DNA from: Owenia fusiformis
Taxonomy: Eukaryota > Annelida > Polychaeta > Sabellida > Oweniidae
Reading direction: 5' to 3'
DNA: 64,000 bases
Assembly (NCBI GenBank): GCA_903813345.2
Contig: CAIIXF020000012.1
Coordinates: 3,887,318-3,951,317, forward strand
Part shown: positions 1 to 22,519 of the stretch, piece by piece
How the letters are laid out: each line of letters opens with the position of its first letter
How positions within the stretch are numbered: position 1 is the first letter of the stretch
Translations under genes and position numbers: made by a program
The notes under the pieces: generated by a model
The model's input: the letters and a program-made list of their open reading frames with translations, nothing else
Database searches by the model: none
What the model was told of the DNA's origin: nothing

Positions 1-532
1 GTTATAAATGCAATAAATTATAAGTACATGTACATTATTATGTGTTGATTTGAAACTTCCTCGTAAGAGCTGTTAGACATTTTAAAATCTCAACTTTTTA
101 CTCTCAACAATTTTTTAATACTATCAAGGCGACTGAATACAGTAGTAGGTATTTAATACTTACTTAGTACTGATTCTGCACATGTAGTAAAACCATTGTG
201 TCTTGGAAAAAATGTTCCACTTAGAGGCTGTATAATATAAGTCAAAAGGTCTCTGGACATGCTCCACATACAAAGGTGTTCAAGTTAAACAGTTGTCTAC
301 TTGACATGTTTTACAGTAATTATAGCACAGATCATTGTTCATAAATGCAACCATGTAGATGAGATGGTTCACTACTAAGGTTGACAACATTATTGCCACA
401 ATTTAATTTGACTTTCAGTCCAATGCCCAATACTAAGTACCCAATTTTTCCAAGTCCATTGCAGAGTGAAAAATAATTGCCATTGGTAGACAGGCAGATG
501 AGTTTCAATCCGTGTCCATGTACTTATTTCAC
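1..532. other. Flank 3' of EIF2B1
   Basis: AT-rich sequence downstream of the EIF2B1 stop codon (minus strand). It should hold the 3' UTR of EIF2B1; an ATTAAA-like poly(A) hexamer on the minus strand lies near 403-408, but I cannot prove its use. I see no other gene, repeat array or RNA here. Confidence 0.4.
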
Positions 533-3500
533 CTAGCAGTAAAGTTTGATAAGTTCATCGCTAACAGCTGAGGGGGTCAGCACCCCCAGATCGGTGACTA
601 AAAGGGAAAGGTATGCAGGGGGCGTGTAGTCCACCAGAGGGTGCTCAGAGTTCAGATCCACTTGGCCAGTGAGTACATTACTCGGGTACTGCAAGTAAAG
701 TAATGGATTTATTATAAGTGGTTTGACCGACACCCGAGGATGCTCGTCTCGTTTAGTGTGACACGCCAGATACTGGACATGAAACGGAGGGTGCTAATTT
801 CAATGCCCCACATGGGAATTGGGAAAAGACCAATCGTCTACCTCCATAAGGGCTAGCCACTACAGCTGAGACTGTAGTAGCAACTTATTATCAAGTTTCA
901 CTACATTAGTAAGGTGGTTAAGACACATAAAAAATTGGACAAAATGATCAAATCCCAGTTTTAGTTACACAATCTTTTACATGCATTTGAACAGGAAGCA
1001 GATAAAGTCAAATATTTAGGTTGAACCATAACATTACACATGTTTCTCTTAACCGAAGCAATTTCTATTTCTCTCATTTTTACAGAAAGTATAAATATCC
1101 ATGAATTGCACACACAGTGATATTTTATTTATTACTTGATTGGCAAAAAGGCTAAAAGGTGTATTTTGGCAACTAAGTATTAAAATTGCAAATTTGATTG
1201 ACAAGCATAGAAGTGAAGTAAACACAAGCAGGCAATATTGTATTATTTTGTTTACATAGCCTCCAAAAGTACATTATGGTGCCATTTTTGCGACGGTGAT
1301 TCATGGTGTTGTTATATATGATACCAAAGGATATTGTAGAATAAAATAGTACCATACAGTACCGTGAACACTGAACCATACTCAAATTGTATAATAAATG
1401 TTCCGTATGGTCCCCTGATTTCAGAGTGCGGATGGGGGGTTTACATTTGAGAAAACTAGGGAGGTTTTACCAAGAAGGGGGGGGGGATGTATTTACCTTG
1501 AACTGGTCTGGTACATCTTGTTGATTTAGTGGATAGATTCTTGCAAATTTGAAACTCTCTGCTAACACATAGACAGGTTTGTGCATCTCCCTGGCTGATA
1601 TTGCCATTGTGTATGTGCCAATCTGAAACATGAAACATAGTCTAAGAACCTGTCTACTCTGAACAGTGGAAAAAGTGTAACGATTTGCAAAATTGGTTAA
1701 AGGCAGACAAAATTACGAGCAACATGTATAATTGACCTACTTATCTATTCCTTACAATATCAAATACAATATCTCCCAAAAGATTCACAATACGTTGTAC
1801 CCCTATATCTGATTCTCTCTTTAATGAGCCAATGGAAGATAACATAGAAAAGTGGTCGTGTTGAGAGGTGTTCAGATATACAGGTTTAACTTTACATCTA
1901 CAGCAAGTCAAAATAAGGGACCTGTCATTTGTTGATAATATAGGCCCTTGAATGAAGTTTGGATTTGAACATTTTTTGGTCCCAACAATTTTGGCAACAA
2001 CAACTAAACACCAGGAGTTGGTGAACATTATAAATTACTGTTGATTAACTAATTCTAAAAAGTAAATGAATAAAAATAAATGTGTCCATGGTTGTGAACA
2101 TAATACTAAAGGATTCCAAATACCCCTAGAAATCCTGAGCCTCTAGATTACAAAAGTAATCCCATTTCAATCCAAGCCCCTGATTTATAAAAGGACTCCC
2201 CACTTACTTTATTTATAATGCCTCCACTTTCTACAACTGCCTCTGCTCCTACTAGGACCATATCAACTTTTTCCATCACATAACTGTAAAAGAAAAATAT
2301 ACAAAGATAAACATATGAAATGACCAACATATGCGACTCATAGGACTCCCATCATGATGTTCACCTTAATAGCTCAGCGCCTGTAAAAGATGCATGCATA
2401 TCATGCATATTAATGAACTGCAGTCTTCTCTCCCCTTAAAAGGTGATTTTATTCTATTATCAGTAGTTATGAATAAGGCATAAACACTGTTTTCAAAGTG
2501 TCACTATGAGAGAAACTCTGTTACAGAGGGGATCATTCGATCTAACCTAGAGTGATTATGTTGATGTTTTTGAGAGAAATACCTACCCAACTGCAGAATC
2601 CAGTATCAGAGTAGAGGGGACACCAAGCTTCGTGAGCTCATCATGTAGACGGTTGCTGTAATTGCCAATGGAATTAGACATAGAGGTTTTTGGATGAGTC
2701 CAGACATTAAAAAAAATAATTCTTTGAGATTTCCTATTTTCATTGACTTTTTAACATATAGGTGATAAAATGTCAAAGCTCATACTTAAGTAGATAAACA
2801 ATATACTTACGTAAATAAACAAAGGAAAAGACCCATTTTTCATTATGGGCAAATGGATTCTCATATTCCTTAATTTGCACATGAGGTTATTAGGGGGAGG
2901 TGCACCTTAAGATGTTAAAATGTAGTGTAGAATTTTATAAGTGGCATTCTTACCCAGCATTATCTGGTACATGATTTTACAAGAGGCATTCTTACCCAGC
3001 ATTATCTGGTACATGATTTTACAAGAGGCATTCTTACCCAGCATTATCTGGTACATGATTTTACAAGAGGCATTCTTACCCAGCATTATCTGGTACATGA
3101 TTTTACAAGAGGCATTCTTACCCAGCATTATCTGGTACATGATTTTACAAGAGGCATTCTTACCCAGCATTATCTGGTACATGATTTTACAAGAGGCATT
3201 CTTACACAGCATTATCTGGTACATGATTTTACAAGAGGCATTCTTACCCAGCATTATCTGGTACATGATTTTACAAGAGGCATTCTTACCCAGCATTATC
3301 TGGTACATGATTTTACAAGAGGCATTCCTACCCAGCATTATCTGGTACATGATTTTACAAGAGGCATTCCTACCCAGCATTATCTGGTACATGATTTTAC
3401 AAGAGGCACTCTTACCCAGCATTATCTGGTACATGATTTTACAAGAGGCATTCCTACCCAGCATTATCTGGTACATGAGTTTACAAGAGGCATTCCTACC

Positions 3501-6500
3501 CAGCATTATCTGGTACATGATTTTACAAGAGGCACTCTTACCCAGCATTATCTGGTACATGATTTTACAAGAGGCATTTCTTCCCAGCATTATCTGGTAC
3601 ATGATTTTACAAGAGGCACTCTTACCCAGCATTATCTGGTACATGATTTTACAAGAGGCATTCTTACCCAGCATTATCTGGTACATGATTTTACAAGAGG
3701 CACTCTTACCCAGCATTATCTGGTACATGATTTTACAAGAGGCATTCTTACCCAGCATTATCTGGTGCTGACTGGGTCACAAACACCCTGAATCTTCTAT
3801 TGGCCTCCATTGCATCTTTCAACAATTGAAGTACCACCCTTGAGTACGAATGGGTCAATATTGTCTGAAAAATAAATGGAAAGTGGTTTCAAAACTGTCT
3901 AATTTTACATTCAATCTAGATTTTCAGGTATCTTATAATAAACTTACAATCATGGCAGGAATACTTTTAAATATAAATATTTTGGAATATTTTTATGTCG
4001 TAATTAATAATACGTTTTGTTTTACATAGTCAAGTTTGCATAGAAAGAAAATCAACATACCGCTCCATCTCTAATAAAGGGGAGGCCAAGTTTGGCGATC
4101 TTCCTGCGACAAAATCTGCATTTTTTCAAGAACATGTTCCCTCTCTCTATTAACACCTGGCGACATTCTTGGAAATCCTAAATATTAAAGATATGGATAT
4201 ACAGGGTGTCTCAAAAAATCTACCAAAAAGTATTTCAACAGCACAGATAAACCAATAAATGTTTTCAAACATTTTGCATGGTCATGTTATTTAGCCAAAG
4301 CATGTAAGGAGCATTTTTATGCTATTCCCAAGCCAATAGACCTTGAATAACGTAAAGCCAACATCCAAAAAGAAATCCAAAACATTCTAATCAGAAACCT
4401 TAAATGTGATGAACAATGTAGCAGTAAGGATACAGGGGTTCGTTTTTCGTACGATCGTAACTTACGATTCCGAGAAAACCATTTGTCTCTGTTTTGATGA
4501 ACAATGACTTGCGACCAAATCGTAAGTTACGATGGTTTCAAAAACGGACCCCAGGCTCTCATCGAAATATGAGGAGGTTACATCGATCACGTGGTGTAAA
4601 AATTTCAGAATTAAAGCATCAAAAAGGCAAGACTGAACTAAGAACTGTGTATTATTTGGAAGAAAATGTACATACTTTGTGGAGTTGCTTCACGGGAGTT
4701 TAGTTTAAATCTGCTGAAGAACAATTGAGAATTCATGCAGGCAAAAAAGTTATGCAACTTTCTATTGGTGACATTATTTGTGTCACCCTGTACTAACTGG
4801 TATTAAGTTACAAGTACTTACTGGTAATAAGTTACAAGTACTTACTGGTAATATGTTACAAGTACTTACTGGTAATACGTTACAAGTACTTACTGGTAAT
4901 ATGTTACAAGTACTCACTGGTAATAAGTTACAAGTACTTACTGGTAATAAGTTACAAGTACTTACTGGTAATATGTTACAAGCACTTACTGGTAATACGT
5001 TACAAGTACTTACTGGTAATACATTACAAGTACTTACTGGTAATACGTTACAAGTACTTACTGGTAATACGTTACAAGTACTCACTGGTAATAAGTTACA
5101 AGTACTCACTGGTAATAAGTTACAAGTACTTACTGGTAATACATTACAAATACTTCCTGGTAATAAGTTACAAGTACTTACTGGTAATACGTTACAAGTA
5201 CTTACTGGTAATAAGTTACAAGTACTCACTGGTAATAAGTTACAAGTACTTACTGGTAATAAGTTACAAGTACTTACTGGTAATACGTTACAAATACTTA
5301 CTGGTAATAAGTTACAAGTACTTACTGGTAATATGTTACAAGTACTTACTGGTCATAAGTTACAAGTACTTACTGGTAATAAGTTACAAGTACTTACTGG
5401 TAATAAGTTACAAGTACTTACTGGTAATAAGTTACAAGTACTTACTGGTAATAAGTTACAAGTACTTACTGGTAATAAGTTACAAGTACTTACTGGTAAT
5501 ACGTTACAAGTACTTACTGGTAATAAGTTACAAGTACTTACTGGTAATACGTTACAAGTACTTACTGGTAATAAGTTACAAGTACTCACTGGTAATAAGT
5601 TACAAGTACTTACTGGTAATAAGTTACAAGTACTTACTGGTAATAAGTTACAAATACTTACTGGTAATAAGTTACAAGTACTTACTGGTAATACGTTACA
5701 AGTACTTACTGGTAATTATACAAGTACTTACTGGTAATAAGTTACAAGTACTTACTGGGCTATCTAAAGATGCTAGTGTGATGAATCGCAGGAATAGTTC
5801 ACAGCCAGACAGGATGGCAGTCTGTCTAACCTCTGTGTTACTCACTATTTCTATGGCATGCTTCAAGTTGTCCCTAAGCCCAGAGAGAGTCTCAGCTGAA
5901 AACGTCAAATCAATTTTCAGATCAAATCATGATCAATCCCCAGCTCTTATATGTAATACAAAAAATATGTTTTTTCCAAGTAATTGTTTCCTTTACAAAG
6001 TTATGTACATGTATGAGTATGACAGGCTAAGAGCAATGGATTATGGATTATGAGTAGCACAATAACAGTGTAGAATATCATATTATTAAATAAGGAAATA
6101 ACATCCAAAATATCACCACCTGCCCTTTGTTACGGATGCTGACTGCCAATGCCAACTGCTGAAAACCAACTGCCGAACACCTTCCAAAGAAAAGTTGGAG
6201 ACTATACCTATATGTGACAACTCATGGTTGTGACATGAAATTAGGATACATCACCCCTGCATCTCATTCAGGTAGTTTAACTGTACCTGTGTTTAGCTTC
6301 ATGTATTCTACCAACGTCTGTATGGCCGCCACAGCCTCCGACATGTTTCCATCTTCTCTCACTGTTTGCACAAAATAGCGCACAATATCTGCAATGAAAA
6401 AATAAAATATGGAGTACAACAGTTACAACGAAAGTGTCTAAGCCTGATAACAGCAGTTAAACATAAATGACTACAGGGACTCATGACTGAGTGACAAATG

Positions 6501-8713
6501 GATTGAATATTTCGTAAGTACATGATCATGGTGAATGGTCATTGACGTGTATGGAATCACATATTCCTATTTTAAAAGTATGTTTACTTCGTTTGACGTT
6601 ACCTACTAATTAGCTTTACAACTAATGAAAAAATATTTGTAAATTTTGGAATAGGTGAACATATCTGTTGCCTCTTTAATTTTGAAGCTTCTCTTACGTC
6701 GTATACTCAAAAAAATAAACTGACTGGAACTCTCTAAATTACAAGGGGCTTAGAGGCCACAGGTTTACATAATTTATTTTCATACAAATGTTTTGCCATC
6801 TACCCGCCGCAGTGTCTATTCTGACAGTAGTCTGTATCAAGAATACAGACAATTTCGAAAATGTCAGAACTATAGGATAGATCTATAATGTCTCTAGTTC
6901 CGAGACACTGCAATTTATCCCGTTCCAGACTATAGTCCTGTACTGAGCGCATACATTTGCCTGTACGATTACAACTTGGGAGAATTATCTACGCCCCTTC
7001 CACTTAAGAAACCTACCTCAATGCATTCTAGTCATCTAGAACTCAAAATGTAACTTCTAATATATTGGAACCGCCGATTGTCTGGGTTAGTTGGCAGAAC
7101 GAGGTCTTTTTGTTTCTTATGGCTCTTTTGGTCAAAGTTCGATTAAGATGGCGGTTACAACGGAATTTCCCGAACTTTTCCGTAATAGCACGAACTTGGT
7201 ATTTCGTTACGTCATTTCCGTGTTTAAATGGATTTGTTTCCGGTAAGAAACATTGTTTAACCATTCGGTATACAGTTAAGAGCATAGGATGTCGACATGG
7301 CAGTAAATATTGAAAATATTGTCCGAAATTTTCGAAATTCCCTCTTACCGGAAACAAATCCATTTTACACGGAAGTGACGTAACGAAATACCAAGTTCAT
7401 GCTATTACGGAAAAGTTCGGGAAATTCCGTTATAACCGCCATCTTAAGGTGCTATGGAAGTTAACAGGAAATGACAAAACAGGAAGTGACAATTTTTTTT
7501 TGCATTTTTAGATATTTTTTGAATAAAAATAACAGAGTTCTGGTTTGACCTCCAGTCAATTTAACTATTTCCACATATCATTTACATGACCAGGATCACA
7601 ATGTGCATGGTCAGAATGACCCTAAACATGATGAAATAACCTTTTTAGCCCTTTGAAAGTGTGACTGAAAAAAAGCTAAAAGTAGGAGCGTAGGGATAGT
7701 CACTGAACAGAATCTTTTGAATTTTTCAGAAAATGTGCCCAATATAATGCTCTAACTAGTACAATCTTTGAAATTTTAGAAAATTGTCTTAAACAAAGAT
7801 GGCAGTCATAAAAAGGAAAATAGATCGCTTTTCAAATCAGTTTTTTCATTTTTTTTTCTTTTTCTATGAATGATATCAAATTTTCAAAGATTGTATCATT
7901 TAGAGCAATATATTGGGCACATTTTCTGAAAATTTCAAAAGATTCTGTTCAGTGACCGGACTACTTTTAGCTTTTTTTCAGTCACACTTTCAAAGGGCTA
8001 AAAAGGTTATTTCATCATGTTTAGGGTCATTCTGACCATGCACATTGTGATCCTGGTCATGTAAATGATATGTGGAAATAGTTAAATTGACTGGAGGTCA
8101 AACCAGAACTCTGTTATCTTTATTCAAAAAATATCTAAAAATGCAAAAAAAATTGTCACTTCCTGTTTTGTCATTTCCTGTTAAGTTCCATAGCACCTTA
8201 ATCGAACTTCGACCAAAAGAGCCATAAGAAACAAAAAGACCTCGTTCTGCCAACTAACCCAGACAATCGGCGGTTCCAATATATTAGAAGTTACATTTTG
8301 AGTTCTAGAATGCATTGAGGTAGGTTTCTTAAGTGGAAGGGGCGTAGATAATTCTCCCAAGTTGTAATCGTACAGGCAAATGTATGCGCTCAGTACAGGA
8401 CTATAGTCATGGAACGGGATAAACTGCAATGAGAGTTCGAAACTGAGTGAGATGGCAGGCACAGATGCATCTTTGGTATTTTCAGGAAGAGTCTCATGGA
8501 TGACAATCCTCAATTACAATTACAACTCATGTGCACTTTGTTATACTCACAATAAAGTATTCCAAAGAGTATTATGAAATTTCAATAAAAAACAGTGGGC
8601 GATAATATGTTAATTCTCATTATTTGTCTTCAAATCAACGTAACCAAAGCCTCTATTTTGATGTAGTTACATTTAAATTATAAAACAATATCACACAAAC
8701 CTTCATCATTCAT
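533..8713 (-). CDS. EIF2B1: Translation initiation factor eIF2B subunit alpha, complete nine-exon gene
   Basis: eIF2B alpha is part of the regulatory alpha-beta-delta subcomplex of the cytosolic exchange factor that recharges eIF2 with GTP and senses phosphorylated eIF2 alpha. I join exons (minus strand) 8713-8701, 6388-6287, 5895-5756, 4177-4061, 3864-3752, 2655-2587, 2283-2208, 1622-1497 and 688-533. All junctions are GT-AG, the phases fit, and the product is 303 aa (human 305). Recognisable family blocks: [12 protein letters not shown] (exon 3), [11 protein letters not shown] (exon 4), [10 protein letters not shown] (exon 5), [16 protein letters not shown] (exon 7), [18 protein letters not shown] (exon 8), and the C-terminal [19 protein letters not shown]. 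The four-codon first exon (MNDE) is short but matches the human N terminus in length and phase, and its donor is GTTTGT. Introns 3 and 5 begin with minisatellites that repeat their own 5' splice sites; intron 1 holds a foldback element. No breaks seen. Confidence 0.93.
689..2586 (-). other. EIF2B1 introns 6-8
   Basis: The three 3'-most introns (689-1496, 1623-2207, 2284-2586) flank exons 7 and 8. I see only AT-rich sequence and short G-runs (near 1480). A segment near 1640 (GTCTACTCTGAACA) resembles one near 63000 and may be a relic of a dispersed repeat. No nested gene is visible. Confidence 0.4.
2934..3767 (-). repeat. 42-bp minisatellite spanning the EIF2B1 exon 5 donor, about 20 copies
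   Basis: The unit, read on the plus strand, runs from GCATTCTTACCCAGC to TTTTACAAGAG and is 42 bp. The first copy in the gene's direction overlaps the last 15 or so bases of exon 5 and its 5' splice site (TGG|GTAAGA at 3752/3751). Every unit therefore repeats an exon end plus a donor. Variants: GTAGGA in several copies, GTAAGAGTG in others, one copy near 3577-3587 with the GT destroyed. The unit is divisible by three, which creates long artefactual open frames on both strands. Reading through the real donor gives TAA at once in the exon frame. Confidence 0.95.
4200..4792. mobile_element. Possible mariner-type non-autonomous element in EIF2B1 intron 3
   Basis: The stretch begins ACAGGGTGTCTCAAA and ends GTGTCACCCTGT, flanked by TA, as expected of a small Tc1/mariner-derived MITE; the terminal match beyond eight bases is weak. 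A similar end (GAGACACCCTGTA) occurs alone near 59066. It contains the palindromic element at 4434-4552. No coding capacity is visible. Confidence 0.35.
4434..4552. mobile_element. Short palindromic MITE
   Basis: Arms of about 35 bp face each other: the left begins GGGGTTCGTTTTT and the right ends AAAAACGGACCCC, with ATCGTAACTTACGATT and its complement inside. This is a hairpin-forming element without an open frame, in EIF2B1 intron 3. Confidence 0.6.
4788..5757 (-). repeat. 24-bp minisatellite spanning the EIF2B1 exon 3 donor, about 40 copies
   Basis: On the minus strand the unit reads CCAGTAAGTACTTG followed by TAACTTATTA (24 bp). The first unit begins with the last three exonic bases of exon 3 and its donor (CCA|GTAAGT at 5756/5755), so each copy carries a consensus-grade 5' splice site. 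Variants include GTGAGT donors and one copy (near 5154) in which GT is lost. The exon frame stays open into the array for the first unit, so use of the second donor would add eight residues (VSTCNLLP) in frame. Confidence 0.95.
6109..6180 (-). mobile_element. Dispersed 'GTCACCACC' element, fragment
   Basis: TATCACCACCTGCC followed by TTTGTTACGG and GACTGCCAATGCCAACTG matches, in reverse orientation, the right half of the elements at 13921 and 14540. It lies in EIF2B1 intron 2. No open frame. Confidence 0.55.
6906..8431. mobile_element. Foldback (long inverted repeat) element in EIF2B1 intron 1
   Basis: The left arm (6906-about 7785, less the nested insertion 7147-7443) and the right arm (about 7865-8431) are near-perfect reverse complements, for example TTTATCCCGTTCCA at the outer ends and TTTCATCATGTTTAGGGTC inside. 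Spacer about 80 bp. I see no transposase. The whole sits between exon 1 (8701) and exon 2 (6388) and would form a very long hairpin in the pre-mRNA. Target duplication is unclear (GAGA-like on both sides). Confidence 0.85.
7147..7443. mobile_element. Palindromic MITE with TTAA target duplication, nested in the foldback
   Basis: The element is flanked by TTAA at 7143-7146 and 7444-7447, with arms beginning GATGGCGGTTA and ending TAACCGCCATC. The right foldback arm (about 8195-8205) keeps the uninterrupted TTAA, so it is the natural empty site. TTAA duplication suggests mobilisation by a piggyBac-type transposase, but the termini do not decide this. Confidence 0.85.
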
Positions 8714-9351
8714 AATTACTTATGAATAAAATACAGAACCAGTAATAATGGGGAAAATATGTGCGTTTTCTTCGAGTAACAAGTTCTCTCGCGCCAACTC
8801 TCGTTTTTCGTTTCAAGTCTCGCGAGAGTAATTAAAAGAAAAAATGTTAAACATAAACATGCTAATAAAACTCATTTTATGCAGCATGTAGTGAAAAAAC
8901 TAACAACTTGATCGTATTCTCATTGTTGAATGTTTCTTGAGGCTTTTCTTAGACACGAGGGATATCACGAATATATTAGATTTATTGCAGAAACTCGCTG
9001 GTAAGTTCCAAGTTTCTCACACAGCTTGTAAAAATTAACTCTTTTGGTCCATCACATATTTTTTGCATGTCCAATATGTATTTGACGCTAACCTGTCATA
9101 TCATGTAAACGTAACTTAGTGATCAAAAATTGATAAATTGAGTAATTTGCAATTCGGAAGTGCACAACTGTGTGATAGTCTCCCCTTTTTGTCAGTCTCA
9201 AATCTGAATATTGATGTACGCACCGTCATAAGGTTTACCATGGGCTTGGGTTTACAGAATCTCTGACTAAGTTTGACTTTTACTTTCATATTATAAGGCC
9301 TCAGAGACCTAAGACATATAAATGAAAGCCTACACGTTTTTTTTATTTCAG
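8714..9351. promoter_or_regulatory. Divergent promoter region, EIF2B1 / zinc-finger gene
   Basis: The start codons of EIF2B1 (8713, minus) and of the zinc-finger gene (9360, plus) are under 650 bp apart. A probable noncoding first exon of the zinc-finger gene ends at 9000 with the donor CTG|GTAAGT; its partner acceptor TTTCAG is at 9346-9351. A TCTCGCGAGA site at 8818-8827 lies between the two presumed start sites. No TATA box at the expected place. Confidence 0.6.
8818..8827. promoter_or_regulatory. TCTCGCGAGA palindromic core promoter element
   Basis: A perfect ten-base palindrome, with a related CTCTCGCG about 30 bp upstream. In vertebrates this motif drives many housekeeping and bidirectional promoters and is bound by BANP. 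The position between two divergent genes fits; binding in this species is inferred. Confidence 0.7.
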
Positions 9352-9359
9352 AAGCAGAG

Positions 9360-20178
<10,819 letters not shown>

Positions 20179-20994
20179 AATATTTATAGTACTATTCATG
20201 AATGAGTAGGATTATTTATGATTGAGTATGATTATTAATGATTGAGTAGGATTATTTAAGATTGAGTGGGATTATTTATGAATGAGTGGGATAAGTGAAT
20301 GAGTCATGCTTTTTTCTTACATTTTTGTTTCTTTTCAAATAACCTTACTGCGACACAAGTAAAACAACAAGAAAGAACCTCAATTGAAAATATATTTGAG
20401 AATTCATTACACAGCTACACCCACAAAAATGTGACATTTTAAGCCAAAATAATGAACTAAACACTGTCATTAGTGAACATGTTGATTGGCTATATTGATA
20501 ACATATAAAATAAGCTATCTTGCCATCTTGCTATGAAGTTTTGCTTATTTATGCTTATTGATGAACAGAAACAATTAAAACCTAAATGCTTTAAAATGTT
20601 TTTACTCTGTTACTTATTTACAAATATGTATTTACAATTGTTATTATTTTGTATCCGATATGTAAAATAAATCATTTGAAAAAATAATATTACATAATTT
20701 TAGTTCTGTAAATAATGTTTGGAGCAAATAACACTGAAACAGCCAAACGAGCCAAAAGTCCTCTTTTGTATCAAAAGATAAAGCCCATTTATATTTGGGT
20801 ATTAAAAAAATCAAAGTAATAAATTTCGGAACTATTGTAATTAACAAAATAAAGATTTAAACATTAATTGGCTTTTAACATGCCAAGATTTAAACATTAA
20901 TTGGCTTTTAACATGCCATACAATGAAGACTTCTGGTTTCCATACTTGTTGAAGGGGTGTAGGTTGGATTGCTTGCTCAATTGAAAATAAAATG
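20179..20994 (+). other. 3' region of the zinc-finger gene
   Basis: Just after the stop lies a 20-bp tandem (ATTGAGTAGGATTATTTATG, about five copies, 20200-20300). At 20852-20917 a 33-bp unit beginning AAGATTTAAACATTAATTGG is perfectly doubled. Poly(A)-like hexamers (AATAAA near 20848) are present. No further gene. Confidence 0.6.
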
Positions 20995-22400
20995 CATTCA
21001 TTCACCCATGCATTAATGATCCATCCATCAAAACATGCACCACGACTTCATTCATCCATTTACACATTCCACCCACCCATATTTATCCTCCAAGGCATCC
21101 ATCCATTCAGTGGTCTCAAATGCATTCATCCACCCATGCATTAATGACCCATCCTGCATTCATCCACCCATGCATTAATGACCCATCCATCAAACCATGC
21201 ATCATTTCATTCATTCATTCTTTTCACCTATACATTTATCTTCCCAGGAATGCATTCATTCAGTGTTCTCAAATGCATTCATCCACCCATGCATTAATGA
21301 CCCATCCATCAAACTGTGCATCATTTCAGTCATTCATGCATTCCATCCACCCATGCAATTATCTTCCCATACATGCATCCATTCGGTGGTGTCAAATGCA
21401 TTCATCCACCCATGCATTAATGACCCATCCATCAAACTGCATCATTTCATTCATTCATGCATTCCATCCACCCATGCATTTATCTTCCGATGTATGCATC
21501 CATTCAGTGTTCTCAAATACTTTAACCCACCCATGCATGCATTTATCTTCCCATGCAAGCATCCATTCAGTGGTCTCAAATGCATTCATCCACCCATGCA
21601 TTAATGACCCATCCATCAAACTGTGCATCATTTCAGTCATTCATGCATTCCATCCACCCATGCAATTATCTTCCCATACATGCATCCATTCGGTGGTGTC
21701 AAATGCATTCATTCACCCATGCATTAATGACCCATCCATCAAACCGTGCATCATTTCATTCATTCATGCATTCCATCCACCCATGCATTTATCTTCCCGT
21801 GCATGCATCCATTCAGTGGTCTCGAATGCATTCATCCACCCATGCATTAATGACCGGTCCATTAAACCATGGAATAAAATCACTAATCATTAATGGTTTA
21901 GTGTTCCTAGATTAAACCATGCATCATCATTGCATTCATTCATGCATTCCATCCACCCATGCATTTATCTACCCATGCATGCATCCATTCAGTGTTCTCA
22001 AATACATTCACCCACCCATGCATGCATTTATCTTTCCATGCATGCATCCATTCGGTGGTGTCAAATGCATTCATCCACCCATGCATTAATGACCCATCGA
22101 TCAAAACATGCATCAATTCATCCATCCATGCATTCCATCCACCCATGCATTAATGACCAGTCCATTAAACCGTGCATCATCATGGCATTCATTCATGCAT
22201 TCCATCCATCCATGCATTTATCTTCCCATGAATGCATCCATTCAGTGTTCTCGACACCTGCTTAGGAGGATGACCCATGCATGCATTTATCTTTCCAGGA
22301 ATGCATCCATTTAGTGTTCTAAAATGCATTAATCCAACAATGCTTTAACATCCACATTACAGTCATTCATTCACCCAGGCGTCTATCCACTGTGTCTCTA
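20995..22400 (+). repeat. CATTC/CATCC-type satellite with ~61/123-bp higher-order period
   Basis: Short ATGCATTCATCCACCCATGC-like blocks recur, with a larger order: AAATGCATTCATCCACCC appears at about 21271, 21394 and 21578, spacings of 123 and 184 bp, multiples of about 61. It fills the intergenic space just 5' of GTF2H3. The long open frames here reflect the repeat and not a gene. Confidence 0.9.
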
Positions 22401-22519
22401 TCCACTGATTCATCTACAAACACCGGCTCCCAACCCGACAACAATTTGCTGGTGTTAAAATTCCGAACAAGATCCTGTATAAAGTTCTACACGTTCGTAT
22501 AATTACTGTAGAACAAACC

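Noticed and set aside
2907-3771. Open frames of about 280 codons on both strands
   Set aside because: They are produced by a 42-bp array whose unit is divisible by three; both strands are open, and exon 5 of EIF2B1 uses another frame.
4778-5737. 319-codon repetitive frame (LQVLTGNK) and its antisense partners
   Set aside because: Artefact of the 24-bp array in an intron; no start context, splice evidence or non-repeat sequence.
4788-5757. CRISPR-like regular repeat
   Set aside because: Units are directly adjacent without unique spacers, and the host is an animal.
7043-8513. Mirror-image open frames around 7065-7363 and 8181-8513
   Set aside because: They lie in the arms of the foldback and its nested MITE and repeat each other in inverted order; no start or family.
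21120-22314. Several frames rich in His, Ser and Pro
   Set aside because: They follow the CATTC satellite in all frames; no protein family or splice signals.
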